Of a DNA stretch of 64,000 bases, positions 19,463 to 27,619 are shown in pieces. Position 1 is the first letter of the stretch; every line of letters begins with the position of its first letter. The stretch covers positions 1,054,001-1,118,000 of the forward strand of contig NZ_CP015110.1 of assembly GCF_001612555.1 (NCBI RefSeq). Reading direction: 5' to 3'. A model generated the notes under the pieces. It saw only the letters and a list, made by a program, of their open reading frames with translations. It did no database searches and had not been told where the DNA came from. Position numbers and translations under genes: made by a program. The DNA is from Acinetobacter sp. TGL-Y2. Its GTDB lineage: Bacteria; Pseudomonadota; Gammaproteobacteria; Pseudomonadales; Moraxellaceae.

Positions 19463-19491
19463 AAAAAGAGCAGTCAATGACCACTCTTTTT
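19463..19491 (-). terminator. terminator after the amino acid permease
   Basis: An A-run, then the stem AAGAG...CTCTT with inner pairing, then a T-run, immediately after the permease stop. On the minus strand the hairpin is followed by a run of seven or more T. Confidence 0.7.
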
Positions 19492-19496
19492 ATCCG

Positions 19497-20909
19497 TTAG
19501 TTTTGCTTTCGATAGAAAACATAGTAACTCAAGTAACAACCTGCAATAAACAGTAAACACCCGAAGAAGCTAATCCGCATCGTTGGATCAAACACCATAC
19601 TCAAACAGGTGATAAAGCAGAAGATAAAGCCAAGGATCGGCACAATAGGAAACAGCGGTGCAGCAAAGCCTAAATCTTTAGCAGTCTTGCCTTGTTTATA
19701 CCATTGGCGACGGAAGTTGTATTGGCTTAAGCAAATACTCATCCAGACCACCACCATGGTGAAGGCAGCAATACCCAATAAATTGGTAAAGATGGTCTCA
19801 GGTGCAAACTGCTCTGAAAGTAAACCTGGCATTGCACCAATCATGGTGACCATCACCGCAATGTACGGGATGCCGCGTGAATTGACTTTCGAAAATACCG
19901 CAGGCAACTGCTTGTTATAAGACAGCGACCACATCATGCGTGAGGCTGCAAATAAGCCTGAGTTTGCAGCAGAGAGTAGTGCGGTAATAATCACAAAGCG
20001 AATAATGTCTTCTGCATATGGAATACCAATATGCTGGAACACGGTCACAAATGGACTGCTACTGACACCTTCAGCCGCCAAGCCTGCCTCTTGGTGTGGT
20101 AAAAGAGAGGTGACGACAACAATAGTACCCACAAAGAAAATCAATAAACGAAAAATCGCTGTATTAATCGCTTTAGGTACATTTTTCGCAGGATCTTTGG
20201 TTTCGCCAGCAGCCACACCAATCAACTCTGTTCCTGAGAAGGCAAAGTTCACAATCAACATGGTGGCAAAGATTGGGAAAATGCCTTCAGGAAACCAGCC
20301 GTGTGAGGTCAGGTTGCTAAACAGCGGTGCTGATTCATAGCCTTGATAGCCGATGACCCCCAAAATTGCCAATAAACCCAATAGGATAAAGGCGACGACT
20401 GTGATCACTTTAACCAAAGCAAGCCAAAATTCAGACTCGGCAAACCAGCGTGTCGAAATCATATTTAAACTAAATACGAACACACCAAAGATAATGGTCC
20501 AAATCCACATAGAGATGTCTGGAAACCACTCTTGCATGAGTAGTGCGGCAGCTGTGAACTCAGTACCGAGTGTGACAGACCACGTCAGCCAGTATAACCA
20601 AGTAATGGTATAGCCTGTTCCAGGACCAATATAGCGCTTAGCATAAGCCCCAAAAGAACCGGATTCAGGCATATGTACGGCAAGCTCGCCTAAGCAGAGC
20701 ATGACCATATAAGCAATAATCCCGCCTAAAAAATAAGAAATTATGGCACCAACTGGCCCCGTTTGTGCAATGACTTCACCCGACCCTAAAAATAGGCCAG
20801 TTCCGATTGCGCCGCCAAGCGAAATCATCACCAGATGTCGAGTACTCATAGCGCGTTTTAAAGGCGCAGAATTGCCCTGATGCGAAGCATCATTCGGAGA
20901 TGAGTGCAT
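19497..20909 (-). CDS. AAT-family amino acid permease, MmuP-like
   Basis: A 12-helix APC-superfamily transporter, about 470 residues. The diagnostic first helix is GGAIGTGLFLGSGEVI, followed by LGELAVHMPESGSF. Segments such as YWLTWSVTLGTEFTAA, STRWFAESEFW and VNFAFSGTELIGVAAGET strongly recall the S-methylmethionine permease MmuP, though LysP/ProY-type substrates are possible. The ATG at 20909 is preferred over a TTG at 20963 that would add a hydrophobic leader. The gene lies between tRNA-Glu copies on the same strand, 110 bases downstream of the fourth copy. No clear terminator separates them, so readthrough from the tRNA promoter is possible. Confidence 0.85.
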   Translation of the reverse strand: MHSSPNDASHQGNSAPLKRAMSTRHLVMISLGGAIGTGLFLGSGEVIAQTGPVGAIISYFLGGIIAYMVMLCLGELAVHMPESGSFGAYAKRYIGPGTGYTITWLYWLTWSVTLGTEFTAAALLMQEWFPDISMWIWTIIFGVFVFSLNMISTRWFAESEFWLALVKVITVVAFILLGLLAILGVIGYQGYESAPLFSNLTSHGWFPEGIFPIFATMLIVNFAFSGTELIGVAAGETKDPAKNVPKAINTAIFRLLIFFVGTIVVVTSLLPHQEAGLAAEGVSSSPFVTVFQHIGIPYAEDIIRFVIITALLSAANSGLFAASRMMWSLSYNKQLPAVFSKVNSRGIPYIAVMVTMIGAMPGLLSEQFAPETIFTNLLGIAAFTMVVVWMSICLSQYNFRRQWYKQGKTAKDLGFAAPLFPIVPILGFIFCFITCLSMVFDPTMRISFFGCLLFIAGCYLSYYVFYRKQN

Positions 20910-21019
20910 ATAGATAGAAAATAAATAAAGTGTGAAGGGCGATATTGTAGTTAAAAACAACAATACTGCAATCGAATAATAGTAATTATTGGATGCGATA
21001 TAAGCGTATAGCTTAAAAT

Positions 21020-21095
21020 TGGCGTCCCTACGGGGATTCGAACCCCGGTTACCGCCGTGAAAGGGCGATGTCCTAGGCCTCTAGACGATAGGGAC
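21020..21095 (-). tRNA. tRNA-Glu (anticodon UUC), separate copy
   Basis: The fourth identical 76-nt tRNA-Glu, CCA encoded. It is 2.1 kb from the three-gene array and has its own promoter at 21113-21141. Confidence 0.97.
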
Positions 21096-21112
21096 GTTTT
21101 GAGGTGATCGCC

Positions 21113-21141
21113 ATCATATAGATTTGAGAGATTGATGTCAA
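21113..21141 (-). promoter_or_regulatory. sigma-70 promoter of the fourth tRNA-Glu
   Basis: On the minus strand: -35 TTGACA (21136-21141), a 17-base spacer, -10 TATGAT (21113-21118), about 17 bases from the mature tRNA. The geometry matches the promoter at 18921-18949, although the spacers differ. Confidence 0.85.
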
Positions 21142-21634
21142 AATAGATTTAAAAATAAATGAGTCATTCGGCTATAGAGTGAGCAAATTGACTTTACTGT
21201 TAAATCAAGGCTGCAAATTGATCTGATGACATTCGATTTGGTAGCCTTCTTTTATTAATGATGATCAACACTAGACTCATGATGGAAATTCGCTTTCCTG
21301 AGAGGAGAGGAGAGGAGAGGAGATACCAAAGGTCGCAAGTGATAAACTTTTAATGAAAAATTTTCTTATCGTTTTGTGAAATTACTGTCTCATCCTAAGA
21401 GGCAGAGGATATTTTTGATACTCATTCAGATCCATAAATGAAGAATATTTAATGTATGAACGAAATATAATGTTCGATCTGACACCAAAAAAAATATTGC
21501 AAACACTGAAATGAGTAGGCTGAAAATGCATGCGGATGAACCCTATTAAAATATCCAAAACTAAGCATAAATAGTGCGCGCACTGGCTCAGTCATTTGTT
21601 AGACTATTCTTACTAAAATTATTGAGATAAATTT
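21142..21634 (+). other. gene-free intergenic stretch
   Basis: About 490 bases without a supportable gene on either strand. It is AT-rich, holds the pentamer repeat at 21301 and presumably the promoter of the following UPF0178 gene; I see no RNA gene or terminator with confidence. Confidence 0.5.
21301..21323 (+). repeat. AGAGG pentamer tandem repeat
   Basis: Four copies of AGAGG plus a partial fifth, in the gene-free stretch. It does not lie in a coding region. Confidence 0.85.
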
Positions 21635-22102
21635 GTGCTTCCTTTTAAACTTTGGGTAGATGCAGATGCATTACCTAAAATTCTACGTGAAGTGATTTTA
21701 CGTGCATCAGATCGTTATAAGCTTGAAGTGACTTTTGTCGCGAATCAAAATGTTGGCATTCCACCTTCAGTTAGAATAAATTCGATTCAAGTGATGCAAG
21801 GCGCGGATCAAGCCGATAAAGAAATTATTGAGCGCATGAAAGAGCATGACATTGTCATGACGCAAGATATTCCATTGGCAGCACAAGTGATTGAAAAAGG
21901 CGGTATCGCGATTAATCCACGTGGTGAAATTTGGACTATCTCTAACATTAAAGCACGACTGCATTTACGTGACTTTATGGATACCCTAAGAGGTGCAGGA
22001 GTTCAAACAGGTGGACCTGCGCCTATTTCAGATCGGGACAAGCGTGAATTTTCAAATGCCTTAGATCAAACTATTTTAAAACAAAAGCGTAAAACAGCGT
22101 AA
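21635..22102 (+). CDS. UPF0178 (YaiI/YqxD, DUF188) family protein
   Basis: The 155-residue protein begins with [10 protein letters not shown], which carries the conserved acidic residues of this PIN-like/NYN-related family. [30 protein letters not shown] and [14 protein letters not shown] follow, all typical of YaiI. The family is predicted to act on nucleic acids, but no activity is established to my knowledge. The start is a GTG at 21635; there is no upstream ATG in frame. The DMT permease begins 17 bases after the stop, so the two are probably one transcript. Confidence 0.85.
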   Translation: MLPFKLWVDADALPKILREVILRASDRYKLEVTFVANQNVGIPPSVRINSIQVMQGADQADKEIIERMKEHDIVMTQDIPLAAQVIEKGGIAINPRGEIWTISNIKARLHLRDFMDTLRGAGVQTGGPAPISDRDKREFSNALDQTILKQKRKTA

Positions 22103-22119
22103 TACAAGCCGAGATCATC

Positions 22120-22986
22120 ATGTTGTCCAAATCAAATATCGTGGGAATCTATGCCTTATTGGTTTTTATTTGGTCAACGACGCCACTTGCAATCGTATGG
22201 AGCGTTGCAGACTTACATATGATGTGGGCATTGGTTTTGCGGTTTTTTATTGCATTACCGTTGGCTGTATTGCTACTTTTGGTTTTTAAATCCAAATTTC
22301 CCATAAGTACTCAAGCAATCCATAGTTATGTGGCGGGCGCATTTAGTTTAATTGGATCACAGCTTTTTACCTATTTGGCAACGCAGTATTTAAGTTCAGG
22401 TATGATTGCACTGATGTTTGGGCTTGCCCCAATTATGGCAGGCTTAATTGGTCAGTTTGCTTTTGGTTTGCATCTGCATCGCTTGCAGTGGTTGGGCATG
22501 CTCATTGCGGTGACGGGTCTTGCCATCATTTGCTTGGCGGGTGGAAATCAGCATGTGCATCCGATTGGGATTGGGTTGATGCTATTAAGCGTTTTTTCTT
22601 ATGCACTGTCCATTTTTTGGGTAAAGCATGTCAATGCAGACATTGAACCTGTTGCACAGGCGACCGGTTCAATCTTGGTGTCGACCTTCATTGCAGTCTG
22701 TTTATTGCCTTTTATTTGGTCTCATGCACCGACGGAGATGCCAAGCTTAAAATCACTTTTGGCACTGACATATACAGTGGTTATGGCATCATTGATTGCG
22801 ATGTTTTGTTATTTTAAACTGGTCCGTAACATTAAAGCCACCACGCTGTCTTTAACTACTGTGATGACGCCTATGATTGCAATTTTGATTGGTGCTTGGC
22901 TGAACCAAGAACAGTTGAGTTTGTTCGTCATGTTGGGCGCTGCCATTTTGTTATTGGGTTTATTTATCTACTTTTATAAAGCTTAG
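22120..22986 (+). CDS. EamA/DMT-superfamily permease
   Basis: A 288-residue integral membrane protein with about ten helices and two EamA repeats. The first contains VFIWSTTPLAIVWSV and the second SVFSYALSIFWVKHVN. DMT proteins export metabolites or drugs; this substrate is unknown. The stop codon TAG is formed where the neighbouring IS30-type element begins. Removing the element would leave AAA GCT TAA, so the protein sequence is unchanged by the insertion. Any downstream terminator is displaced by about 1 kb. Confidence 0.82.
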   Translation: MLSKSNIVGIYALLVFIWSTTPLAIVWSVADLHMMWALVLRFFIALPLAVLLLLVFKSKFPISTQAIHSYVAGAFSLIGSQLFTYLATQYLSSGMIALMFGLAPIMAGLIGQFAFGLHLHRLQWLGMLIAVTGLAIICLAGGNQHVHPIGIGLMLLSVFSYALSIFWVKHVNADIEPVAQATGSILVSTFIAVCLLPFIWSHAPTEMPSLKSLLALTYTVVMASLIAMFCYFKLVRNIKATTLSLTTVMTPMIAILIGAWLNQEQLSLFVMLGAAILLLGLFIYFYKA

Positions 22987-23930
22987 ATTAGCACTTGAAG
23001 TGCAACACCATGTTCTTGGAGTAATACCTGACTCGGACTTTTAAATCCGAGTCTTTTTCTTGGGCGATGATTCAAACGCTTAGTAATCTCTGAAATATAT
23101 TCATCCGTGTAGTTATTTAGATCACTTCCTTTTCTGATGTATTGCCTGATCAGACCATTCGTATTCTCATTTGTGCCTCTCTGCCATGCACTGTAAGGAT
23201 CTGCAAAGTAGAATTCTATTTCCAGTTCATTCGCGATTTGTTCATGTAGGCTAAATTCCTTGCCATTATCAGCAGTAATCGTCTTTAACTTCTCTTTGAT
23301 TGGAGCCAGCAAGTCAACAGTGGCTTCACAAACCGCCTGACTCTTGCGAGTGCTACATTTCTTTAACCAAAGATAGCCTGTTTTCCTATCTACAATTGAA
23401 ACTAAAGACTGCTGCTGATTTTTGCCCACAATCGTATCTATTTCTAAATCACCAAAACGTGATCGCTTCTCAATGATGTGTGGCCTATCGTGAATGCTTT
23501 TACGGTTACTGAGCATCCCACGAGTTTCTGGTTGTCCATACTTTCTTTTTCGTTGATTTCTAAAACGTAAATGAAGATAAAGACTGCCTCCTTTGAGTTT
23601 ATCTTGCTGAATATATCGATAGATTGAATGCATACTGATAGCTACGTGAGAAGCGATTTGTTCGGGACTCCATTGCAAAGCAAGATAGCTTTCGATCTGT
23701 TGCAATAGGGAGGAACTTACAGTTCTATGATTCGAGATATGGCGTCTTTTAGCCAGTTTATGAGCATGTTTAGCAAAGTAGCCATTTCTATTACGATTAC
23801 GTTTGATCTCTCTACAAATTGTAGAGGGAGCACGAGCCAATCTGAGGGCAATATGACGCGTAGAAAAACCTTCGCGTAGTAATGTATAAATCTGATATCT
23901 TTCTTCTTGGGTAAGATGAGTATAGTTCAT
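22983..23930 (-). CDS. IS30-family transposase
   Basis: The 315-residue transposase has an N-terminal HTH typical of IS30 (LTQEERYQIYTLLREG, RAPSTICREIKRN) and a DDE integrase core. The core residues are seen as LEIDTIVG (D), TADNGKEF (D) and GTNENTNGLIRQY (E). The C-terminal LNHRPRKRLGFKSP motif is also characteristic. The frame is intact, so the element may be active. Its last codons run into the left terminal repeat and overlap the stop region of the DMT permease. Confidence 0.93.
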   Translation of the reverse strand: MNYTHLTQEERYQIYTLLREGFSTRHIALRLARAPSTICREIKRNRNRNGYFAKHAHKLAKRRHISNHRTVSSSLLQQIESYLALQWSPEQIASHVAISMHSIYRYIQQDKLKGGSLYLHLRFRNQRKRKYGQPETRGMLSNRKSIHDRPHIIEKRSRFGDLEIDTIVGKNQQQSLVSIVDRKTGYLWLKKCSTRKSQAVCEATVDLLAPIKEKLKTITADNGKEFSLHEQIANELEIEFYFADPYSAWQRGTNENTNGLIRQYIRKGSDLNNYTDEYISEITKRLNHRPRKRLGFKSPSQVLLQEHGVALQVLI

Positions 23931-24025
23931 GATGCAACTTTGACTTTGGTCGGTCTGGAAGCAGAATGCTATCTCATTTTACTTCCTACCTAAAATTAAT
24001 CTCTGTTGCACTTCGTTTGAGAATC
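22986..24025 (-). mobile_element. IS30-family insertion sequence
   Basis: A 1.04-kb element with one transposase. The ends are imperfect inverted repeats sharing GATT at the tip and a GAAGTGCAACA core. The flanks allow a 2-bp TA duplication (22984-22985 and 24026-24027). The boundary assignment is a best fit and could move by one or two bases. Confidence 0.75.
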
Positions 24026-24035
24026 TAAGAAGATT

Positions 24036-24058
24036 TAAAAGCGAGCCGAAAACTCGCT
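24036..24058 (-). terminator. probable terminator after the PilZ gene
   Basis: The stem AGCGAG/CTCGCT with a 7-base loop is followed on the minus strand by TTTT. It lies about 50 bases past the PilZ stop. The tail is short, so confidence is moderate. Confidence 0.5.
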
Positions 24059-24109
24059 CAAAAAATTAAATCCGATTCTTGATCAAGAAGAATCAAATCC
24101 CAATCTTGA

Positions 24110-24691
24110 TCAATCAGTATATTCTGAATGACCTAAGTTTGACGCTACTGCATTTGCTAGTTTGACGCGGTCTTGTGGGTGTAAGGTCACAAAGTAAGCG
24201 CCAGTCCGGAAACGTCCATTTTCTTCCTCACGGCTATAGACCACATGTGCAGTCACTGCGATATGAAAGAAGTTTCCAGGATGACTGAGAGTAATATGAA
24301 TATAAGAATGATCGGGTATTTCTTGTTCGGTATAAAAACTCAAGCCTGTCTCAGATAAATTGACCTGATCTGGAATAGGTAACATGGTTTGTACAATAGA
24401 ATCGTAAAGAGAACCGGTAATAAGGTTTAATTTTTGATTGAATAAGGATAAGATTCGAGCAATTTGTTGATCTTTTTGATTTAATTGTTCTAATTCGTAT
24501 GTAAACGCATGATCAAATTGATCTAATTCTGCAAGTAAGAGAAAATAGCGTGGTAAAACGAAATTAGAATCGTATGGATCATTCAGTGCGACTTCTTCAG
24601 AGATAATCTGATAATTTATTCTTAAGGCAGCATCGATACGAGACATGACGCGTCTTTCATTTTCGCCATTTTGATGCTGTAGAGCTTCCAT
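24110..24691 (-). CDS. PilZ-domain protein (predicted c-di-GMP binding)
   Basis: A 193-residue soluble protein. The C-terminal half carries the PilZ hallmark NLSETGLSF (D/NxSxxG) and a beta-barrel pattern (IHITLSHPG, VTAHVVYSRE, RFRTGAYFV). The N-terminal half is helical. An RR pair (ENERRVMSR) sits near the N-terminus, farther from the NxSxxG motif than in many c-di-GMP binders, so ligand binding is not assured. The ATG is supported by GAGGTG six bases upstream. It is divergent from lolF with only 23 bases between the start codons. Confidence 0.75.
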   Translation of the reverse strand: MEALQHQNGENERRVMSRIDAALRINYQIISEEVALNDPYDSNFVLPRYFLLLAELDQFDHAFTYELEQLNQKDQQIARILSLFNQKLNLITGSLYDSIVQTMLPIPDQVNLSETGLSFYTEQEIPDHSYIHITLSHPGNFFHIAVTAHVVYSREEENGRFRTGAYFVTLHPQDRVKLANAVASNLGHSEYTD

Positions 24692-24714
24692 TAAAACACC
24701 TCGGACTAGATGGT

Positions 24715-25950
24715 ATGTTTAAACCGATCTCGCTGTATATAGGGTTGAGATACACTCGCGCACGGCGGAGTAATCACTTTATTTCTTTTATCGCTTTAGT
24801 ATCCATGATCGGTTTGACTTTAGGGGTCGCTGTTCTTATTACAGTTTTATCTGTGATGAATGGTTTCGATCGTGAGTTGAAAAACCGAGTCTTGGGTATG
24901 ATACCTCAAGCTACTGTTTCTTCAACACAAATTTTAACAGATTGGCCAGAGCTTGCCAAGAAAATTGATCAGCATGAACATGTGGCTGGTGTTGCGCCAT
25001 TTACACAATTACAAGGCATGCTGACAGCGCAAGGACAAGTCGCTGGTATTATGGTTTCAGGCATAGAACCTGAATATGAAAAAAATGTATCTATTATTCA
25101 AGATCACATGGTTCAAGGTGATGTCAATGCCTTGAAAAAAGGCGAATTTGGTATTGTTTTAGGTAAGCAAATGACTGATGCATTGGGTTTAAGTCTCAAT
25201 GACAGTGTGACTTTGGTTTTACCTGAAGCGACGCCTTCGCCTGCGGGTGTCGTACCGCGTTTTAAGCGTTTTAAAATTGTGGGTATCTTTAGTATAGGTG
25301 CAGAAGTGGATTCAATGATGGGTTACATCGCTTTGAATGATGCTTCAACCTTACTTCGTTTGCCCGACGGCGCACAGGGGATTCGTATGAAGTTAGACGA
25401 TATTTTCCTTGCGCCTGAAGTGGCAGATGACGTAGTCCGTGATCTTCCCGGTAATTTCTACGCTTCAAACTGGACCTATACCCATGGGAATTTGTTCAGC
25501 GCGATTCAAATGGAAAAGGCCATGGTGAGCTTATTACTGTTTCTCATTGTCTTGGTCGCAGCATTTAATATCGTATCTTCGCTGGTCATGGTGGTGACAG
25601 ACAAAAAGTCTGATATTGCAATTTTACGGACATTGGGTGCTTCACCTGCCACCATTACCAAAATCTTTATGGTGCAAGGCACTGTGATTGGTGTGGTCGG
25701 AACCTTGGCAGGTGCAGCTTTAGGGATTATTTTTGCCACCAGTATCAGTGGATTTATGGGTTGGCTGAATACGACTTTGGGGCTCAACTTATTTGATGCG
25801 TATTTCATTAACTACTTGCCGTCACATTTAAAATGGCAAGATGTGGTCACCATTGTCAGCTTGTCCTTAATATTAAGTTTCTTGGCCACCATTTACCCAG
25901 CACTTCGTGCAGCCAAAATTCAACCTGCGGAGGCACTTCGTTATGAGTAA
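24715..25950 (+). CDS. lolF: lipoprotein-releasing ABC permease LolF (LolC/E family)
   Basis: This inner-membrane permease extracts outer-membrane lipoproteins and passes them to LolA. The 411-residue protein starts with the family signature (MFKPISLYIGLRYTRARRSN), has one N-terminal helix, a large periplasmic MacB-like domain, and three C-terminal helices around an FtsX-type DKKSDIAILRTLGAS motif. Only one LolC/E-type gene is present beside lolD, which fits the homodimeric LolF arrangement of many non-enteric gammaproteobacteria. Its stop overlaps the lolD start by eight bases. Confidence 0.88.
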   Translation: MFKPISLYIGLRYTRARRSNHFISFIALVSMIGLTLGVAVLITVLSVMNGFDRELKNRVLGMIPQATVSSTQILTDWPELAKKIDQHEHVAGVAPFTQLQGMLTAQGQVAGIMVSGIEPEYEKNVSIIQDHMVQGDVNALKKGEFGIVLGKQMTDALGLSLNDSVTLVLPEATPSPAGVVPRFKRFKIVGIFSIGAEVDSMMGYIALNDASTLLRLPDGAQGIRMKLDDIFLAPEVADDVVRDLPGNFYASNWTYTHGNLFSAIQMEKAMVSLLLFLIVLVAAFNIVSSLVMVVTDKKSDIAILRTLGASPATITKIFMVQGTVIGVVGTLAGAALGIIFATSISGFMGWLNTTLGLNLFDAYFINYLPSHLKWQDVVTIVSLSLILSFLATIYPALRAAKIQPAEALRYE

Positions 25951-26620
25951 TGTGGTGTTAGAGGCGAAAAATATTCATAAGCATTTTACCGATGGTAAAT
26001 CGACGGTTGAAGTGATTAAAGGCTTGGATTTGCAAGTCAAACAAGGTGAATTTGTGTCGATTGTGGGTTCAAGCGGCTCAGGTAAAAGTACTTTGCTACA
26101 CGTGTTGGGTGGTTTAGACCGTCCAACACAAGGCATGGTGCTGTTAAATGGTCAGCGATTCGATACTTTAAGTGAAGCTGCGCGTGGTTATTTGCGTAAT
26201 GAACATTTGGGTTTTGTTTATCAATTCCATCATTTGTTGCCTGAGTTCACGGCACTTGAAAATATCGCGATGCCGTTAATGTTGCGTAAAGATGCTGAAT
26301 TTAAACAGGCCAAAGCACGTGCAGAGTATTTGCTTGAGCGTGTGGGGCTTTCGCATCGTATGACGCATAAACCCGGTGAGTTATCTGGCGGTGAGCGGCA
26401 ACGTGTAGCGTTGGCACGTGCTTTGGTGGCTCAGCCGAAACTGATGATGGCAGATGAACCAACAGGCAACTTAGACCGTAAAACGGCAATGACGATTTTT
26501 GAATTGCTCTCAGATTTACGCAATGAGTTTAACATGGCCATGCTGATCGTAACGCATGATGAGCAATTGGCAAAATCTGCCGATCGTATCTTACATATGC
26601 AAGATGGTCTTTGGGTCTAA
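25943..26620 (+). CDS. lolD: lipoprotein-releasing ABC ATPase LolD
   Basis: The 225-residue ATPase has Walker A (GSSGSGKST), Q-loop (VYQFHHLLPEFTALEN, the form typical of LolD), signature [15 protein letters not shown], Walker B MMADEPTGNLD and switch THDE. It powers lipoprotein sorting with LolF. I chose the ATG at 25943, inside the end of lolF, as the natural start (MSNVVLEAKNI). The frame is open further upstream, but that part only repeats lolF coding sequence in another frame. A terminator follows about 80 bases later. Confidence 0.93.
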   Translation: MSNVVLEAKNIHKHFTDGKSTVEVIKGLDLQVKQGEFVSIVGSSGSGKSTLLHVLGGLDRPTQGMVLLNGQRFDTLSEAARGYLRNEHLGFVYQFHHLLPEFTALENIAMPLMLRKDAEFKQAKARAEYLLERVGLSHRMTHKPGELSGGERQRVALARALVAQPKLMMADEPTGNLDRKTAMTIFELLSDLRNEFNMAMLIVTHDEQLAKSADRILHMQDGLWV

Positions 26621-26700
26621 ACTGGCTTTAGAATCCGATCGATAACCTTTTAAAGCTCATGCAAATTATTACTAGTACTTGAAACTATATAAAATATATA

Positions 26701-26728
26701 AAAAAACCTCCATCAGTGGAGGTTTTTT
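26701..26728 (+). terminator. terminator after lolFD
   Basis: AAAAAA, stem CCTCC/GGAGG with loop ATCAGT region, then TTTTTT; a strong rho-independent terminator for lolFD, readable in both directions. Confidence 0.88.
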
Positions 26729-26764
26729 ATTTAATTTAATGAATCCAGATAATGATATTACTAG

Positions 26765-27615
26765 GGCGTGTCCTCATTTGAAGTATATATTTCACTCATC
26801 AGTTTCATTCTATTAAAATAGCTTAACTCGTTGTCTAGAATTAAGCTTCAGATCATGTCACGTAGAGTCATCACAGACGAAATTTGGAATCAAATCCAAC
26901 AAACTATGCAATTTTATGGCTGTTATCGTTCACGTAATAGTAAGAATATTATGGAAGCCATCCTATGGAAGCTTCGCACTGGTGCTCCTTGGCGTGATGT
27001 TCCTGAAGATCTTTGCCCATGGCAAACGGCTTACAACCGGTTTAATCGTTGGGCGAACAAAGGGCTCTGGGAGAATTTGTTTTTAAATTACGAGGCGTAT
27101 TGGATAAAGAATGGGTATTCATTGACGGAAGCTATATCCGCGCGCATCAGCATGCAAGTGGAGCTCGGCATGGTGAAGAAAGCGCAATTGGAAAATCAAG
27201 AGGTGGAGCGACTACAAAAATTCACCTTGCCGTCGATGCGAGTGGATATCCGATTGATTTTGAAATCACTGGCGGTGAAGTCCACGACAGTCAAGTTGCA
27301 AGCCAATTAATTGAATTGGTGGGTGAAGCAGAGTATTTGATTGCAGACAAAGGCTATGATTCAGAGAATATCCGGGAAGTTGCTCGAAATCATCATATGA
27401 TTCCGATCATTCCAAGAAAATCTAATAGTAAGAAAGTAAACGTTGAATTTGATCATTATCTTTATGGATTAAGACATCTCGTTGAAAATGCGTTTGCTCG
27501 CTTAAAACATTTCCGGAGTATTGCCACTCGTTTTGAAAAGTTAGCTCGTAATTACAAATCAATGTTATTTTTGGCTTGCTCATTCATTTGGTGTAAATCC
27601 AAATGAGGACAGACC
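26765..27615 (+). mobile_element. IS5-family (IS427-type) element with two-frame transposase
   Basis: An 851-bp element. Terminal 16-bp inverted repeats begin GGCGTGTCCTCATTTG and GGTCTGTCCTCATTTG, differing at two positions. Both sides are flanked by CTAG (26761-26764 and 27616-27619), which fits the YTAR-type duplication of IS5 relatives. The element sits directly against the left end of the next IS. Confidence 0.85.
26855..27606 (+). CDS. IS5-family transposase made by -1 frameshifting
   Basis: The first frame (from the ATG at 26855) encodes the N-terminal domain: RRVITDEIWNQIQ, LWKLRTGAPWRDVPEDL and NRFNRWANKGLWENL. The second frame, shifted by -1, encodes the DDE core: FIDGSYIRAHQHA (D), IADKGYDS (D) and LVENAFARLKHFR (E). 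The change of frame falls at the heptamer T TTA AAT (27082-27088), a classical X XXY YYZ slippery site. Neither frame alone holds the full enzyme. The fused product would be about 250 residues, the normal size for this group. Confidence 0.85.
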
Positions 27616-27619
27616 CTAG

